From NCBI GenBank assembly GCA_001438205.1, contig LICG01000003.1:1-64000 (forward strand): a stretch of 64,000 bases of DNA, given 5' to 3'. Shown here piece after piece: positions 63,838 to 64,000 of the stretch. The position numbers and the translations under genes are program-made. Position 1 is the first letter of the stretch, and every line of letters begins with the position of its first letter. This DNA is from Cryomorphaceae bacterium BACL7 MAG-120322-bin74. GTDB lineage: Bacteria; Bacteroidota; Bacteroidia; Flavobacteriales; Schleiferiaceae. Below the pieces are notes generated by a model. It ran no database searches, was not told the origin of the DNA, and saw only the letters and a list, made by a program, of their open reading frames with translations.

Positions 63838-64000
63838 TTATTTAACTTCTTCAACTTGAATGAGATGGAACACCGTACGAACCATACCTGCAATTTGAGG
63901 AGTATTCTCGTGTTCCACACTGTGGTTCATCTTGCGCAAACCTAAGGCGACCATAGTGGCACGCTGGTTAGGTGGGCGGTTGATGAGGCTGCGAACTTGT
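63838..64000 (-). CDS. rpmD: 50S ribosomal protein L30, C-terminal part
   Basis: Open at the window edge. The 53 codons visible read [20 protein letters not shown], then [20 protein letters not shown] and end HLIQVEEVK before a TAA at 63838-63840. This is the L30 C-terminal part, and its place before rplO is the normal order of the spc operon. The start lies beyond the window. Confidence 0.93.
   Translation of the reverse strand, partial: QVRSLINRPPNQRATMVALGLRKMNHSVEHENTPQIAGMVRTVFHLIQVEEVK

Overview
The window looks like a core-genome segment of a Bacteroidota bacterium, most likely in the Flavobacteriia/Flavobacteriales. Evidence: TAnnTTTG promoter boxes, no clear Shine-Dalgarno sites, the gene order rpmD-rplO-secY-infA-rpmJ-rpsM-rpsK-rpsD-rpoA-rplQ-carA-eno-gltA, a tRNA-Glu/rpsT pair, Bacteroidota-type lipoproteins and BNR/sortilin-like proteins, a possible type IX secretion tail, and an IcmF-type mutase. 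Base composition appears fairly balanced for that class (not computed). The exact family is not determined. Coding density is very high: the longest gene-free stretch is 234 bases (15796-16029), many genes overlap by ATGA, and no insertion sequence, prophage, CRISPR array or rRNA gene was seen.

Layout. 1-22: first codons of a probable aconitase. 120-7973: surface polysaccharide region with a MacB-like permease, a Wzm/Wzt-type O-polysaccharide ABC exporter, a sulfotransferase, two family-2 glycosyltransferases and an aldo/keto reductase. 8058-14634: isocitrate dehydrogenase, DnaX, a CruF-like carotenoid protein, a VIT-type metal transporter, an O-antigen-ligase-like protein with TPRs. 14696-16800: rplI-rpsR-rpsF and exonuclease III. 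16846-27057: a lipoprotein, IcmF, HAD phosphatase, RecD-like helicase, a DUF3822 protein, RsmD, RdgB, a DASS anion transporter. 27073-31839: operon radC - fused WecB/deacetylase-like protein - GNAT - OxyR-like regulator. 31992-34578: rpsT, tRNA-Glu, a hypothetical gene, proS. 34637-40195: Gly/Tyr-rich lipoprotein, outer-membrane barrel, large sortilin/BNR protein. 40274-50611: fabH-like gene, folE-cysS-yidD, lgt-DUF192-BNR-pepE, gpmI-map-methyltransferase. 50684-54775: a degenerate zinc-ribbon coiled coil, Nif3, ribosomal protein S1. 54927-64000: gltA, eno, carA and the distal part of the ribosomal/secY/rpoA operon, cut off inside rpmD.

Functional themes. Three enzymes of the first half of the TCA cycle occur here (aconitase fragment, a mitochondrial-type citrate synthase, a eukaryote-like NADP isocitrate dehydrogenase). 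Two regions serve surface glycans (120-7973 and 12700-14634), with a third glycan-related operon at 27960-31120. The rest is mainly translation and replication.

The two most notable signals are not gene families. (1) A TAnnTTTG-like promoter box sits only 4-7 bases before the start codon of many transcription units (exact at seven starts, near-matches at about eight more). This predicts transcripts that begin at or next to the start codon, i.e. widespread leaderless mRNA. In two places the box runs straight on from the T-tract of the upstream gene's terminator. (2) dnaX carries a run of ten A immediately after the clamp-loader domains. Slippage by one base in either direction meets a stop within 2-6 codons, the signature of a gamma/tau switch.
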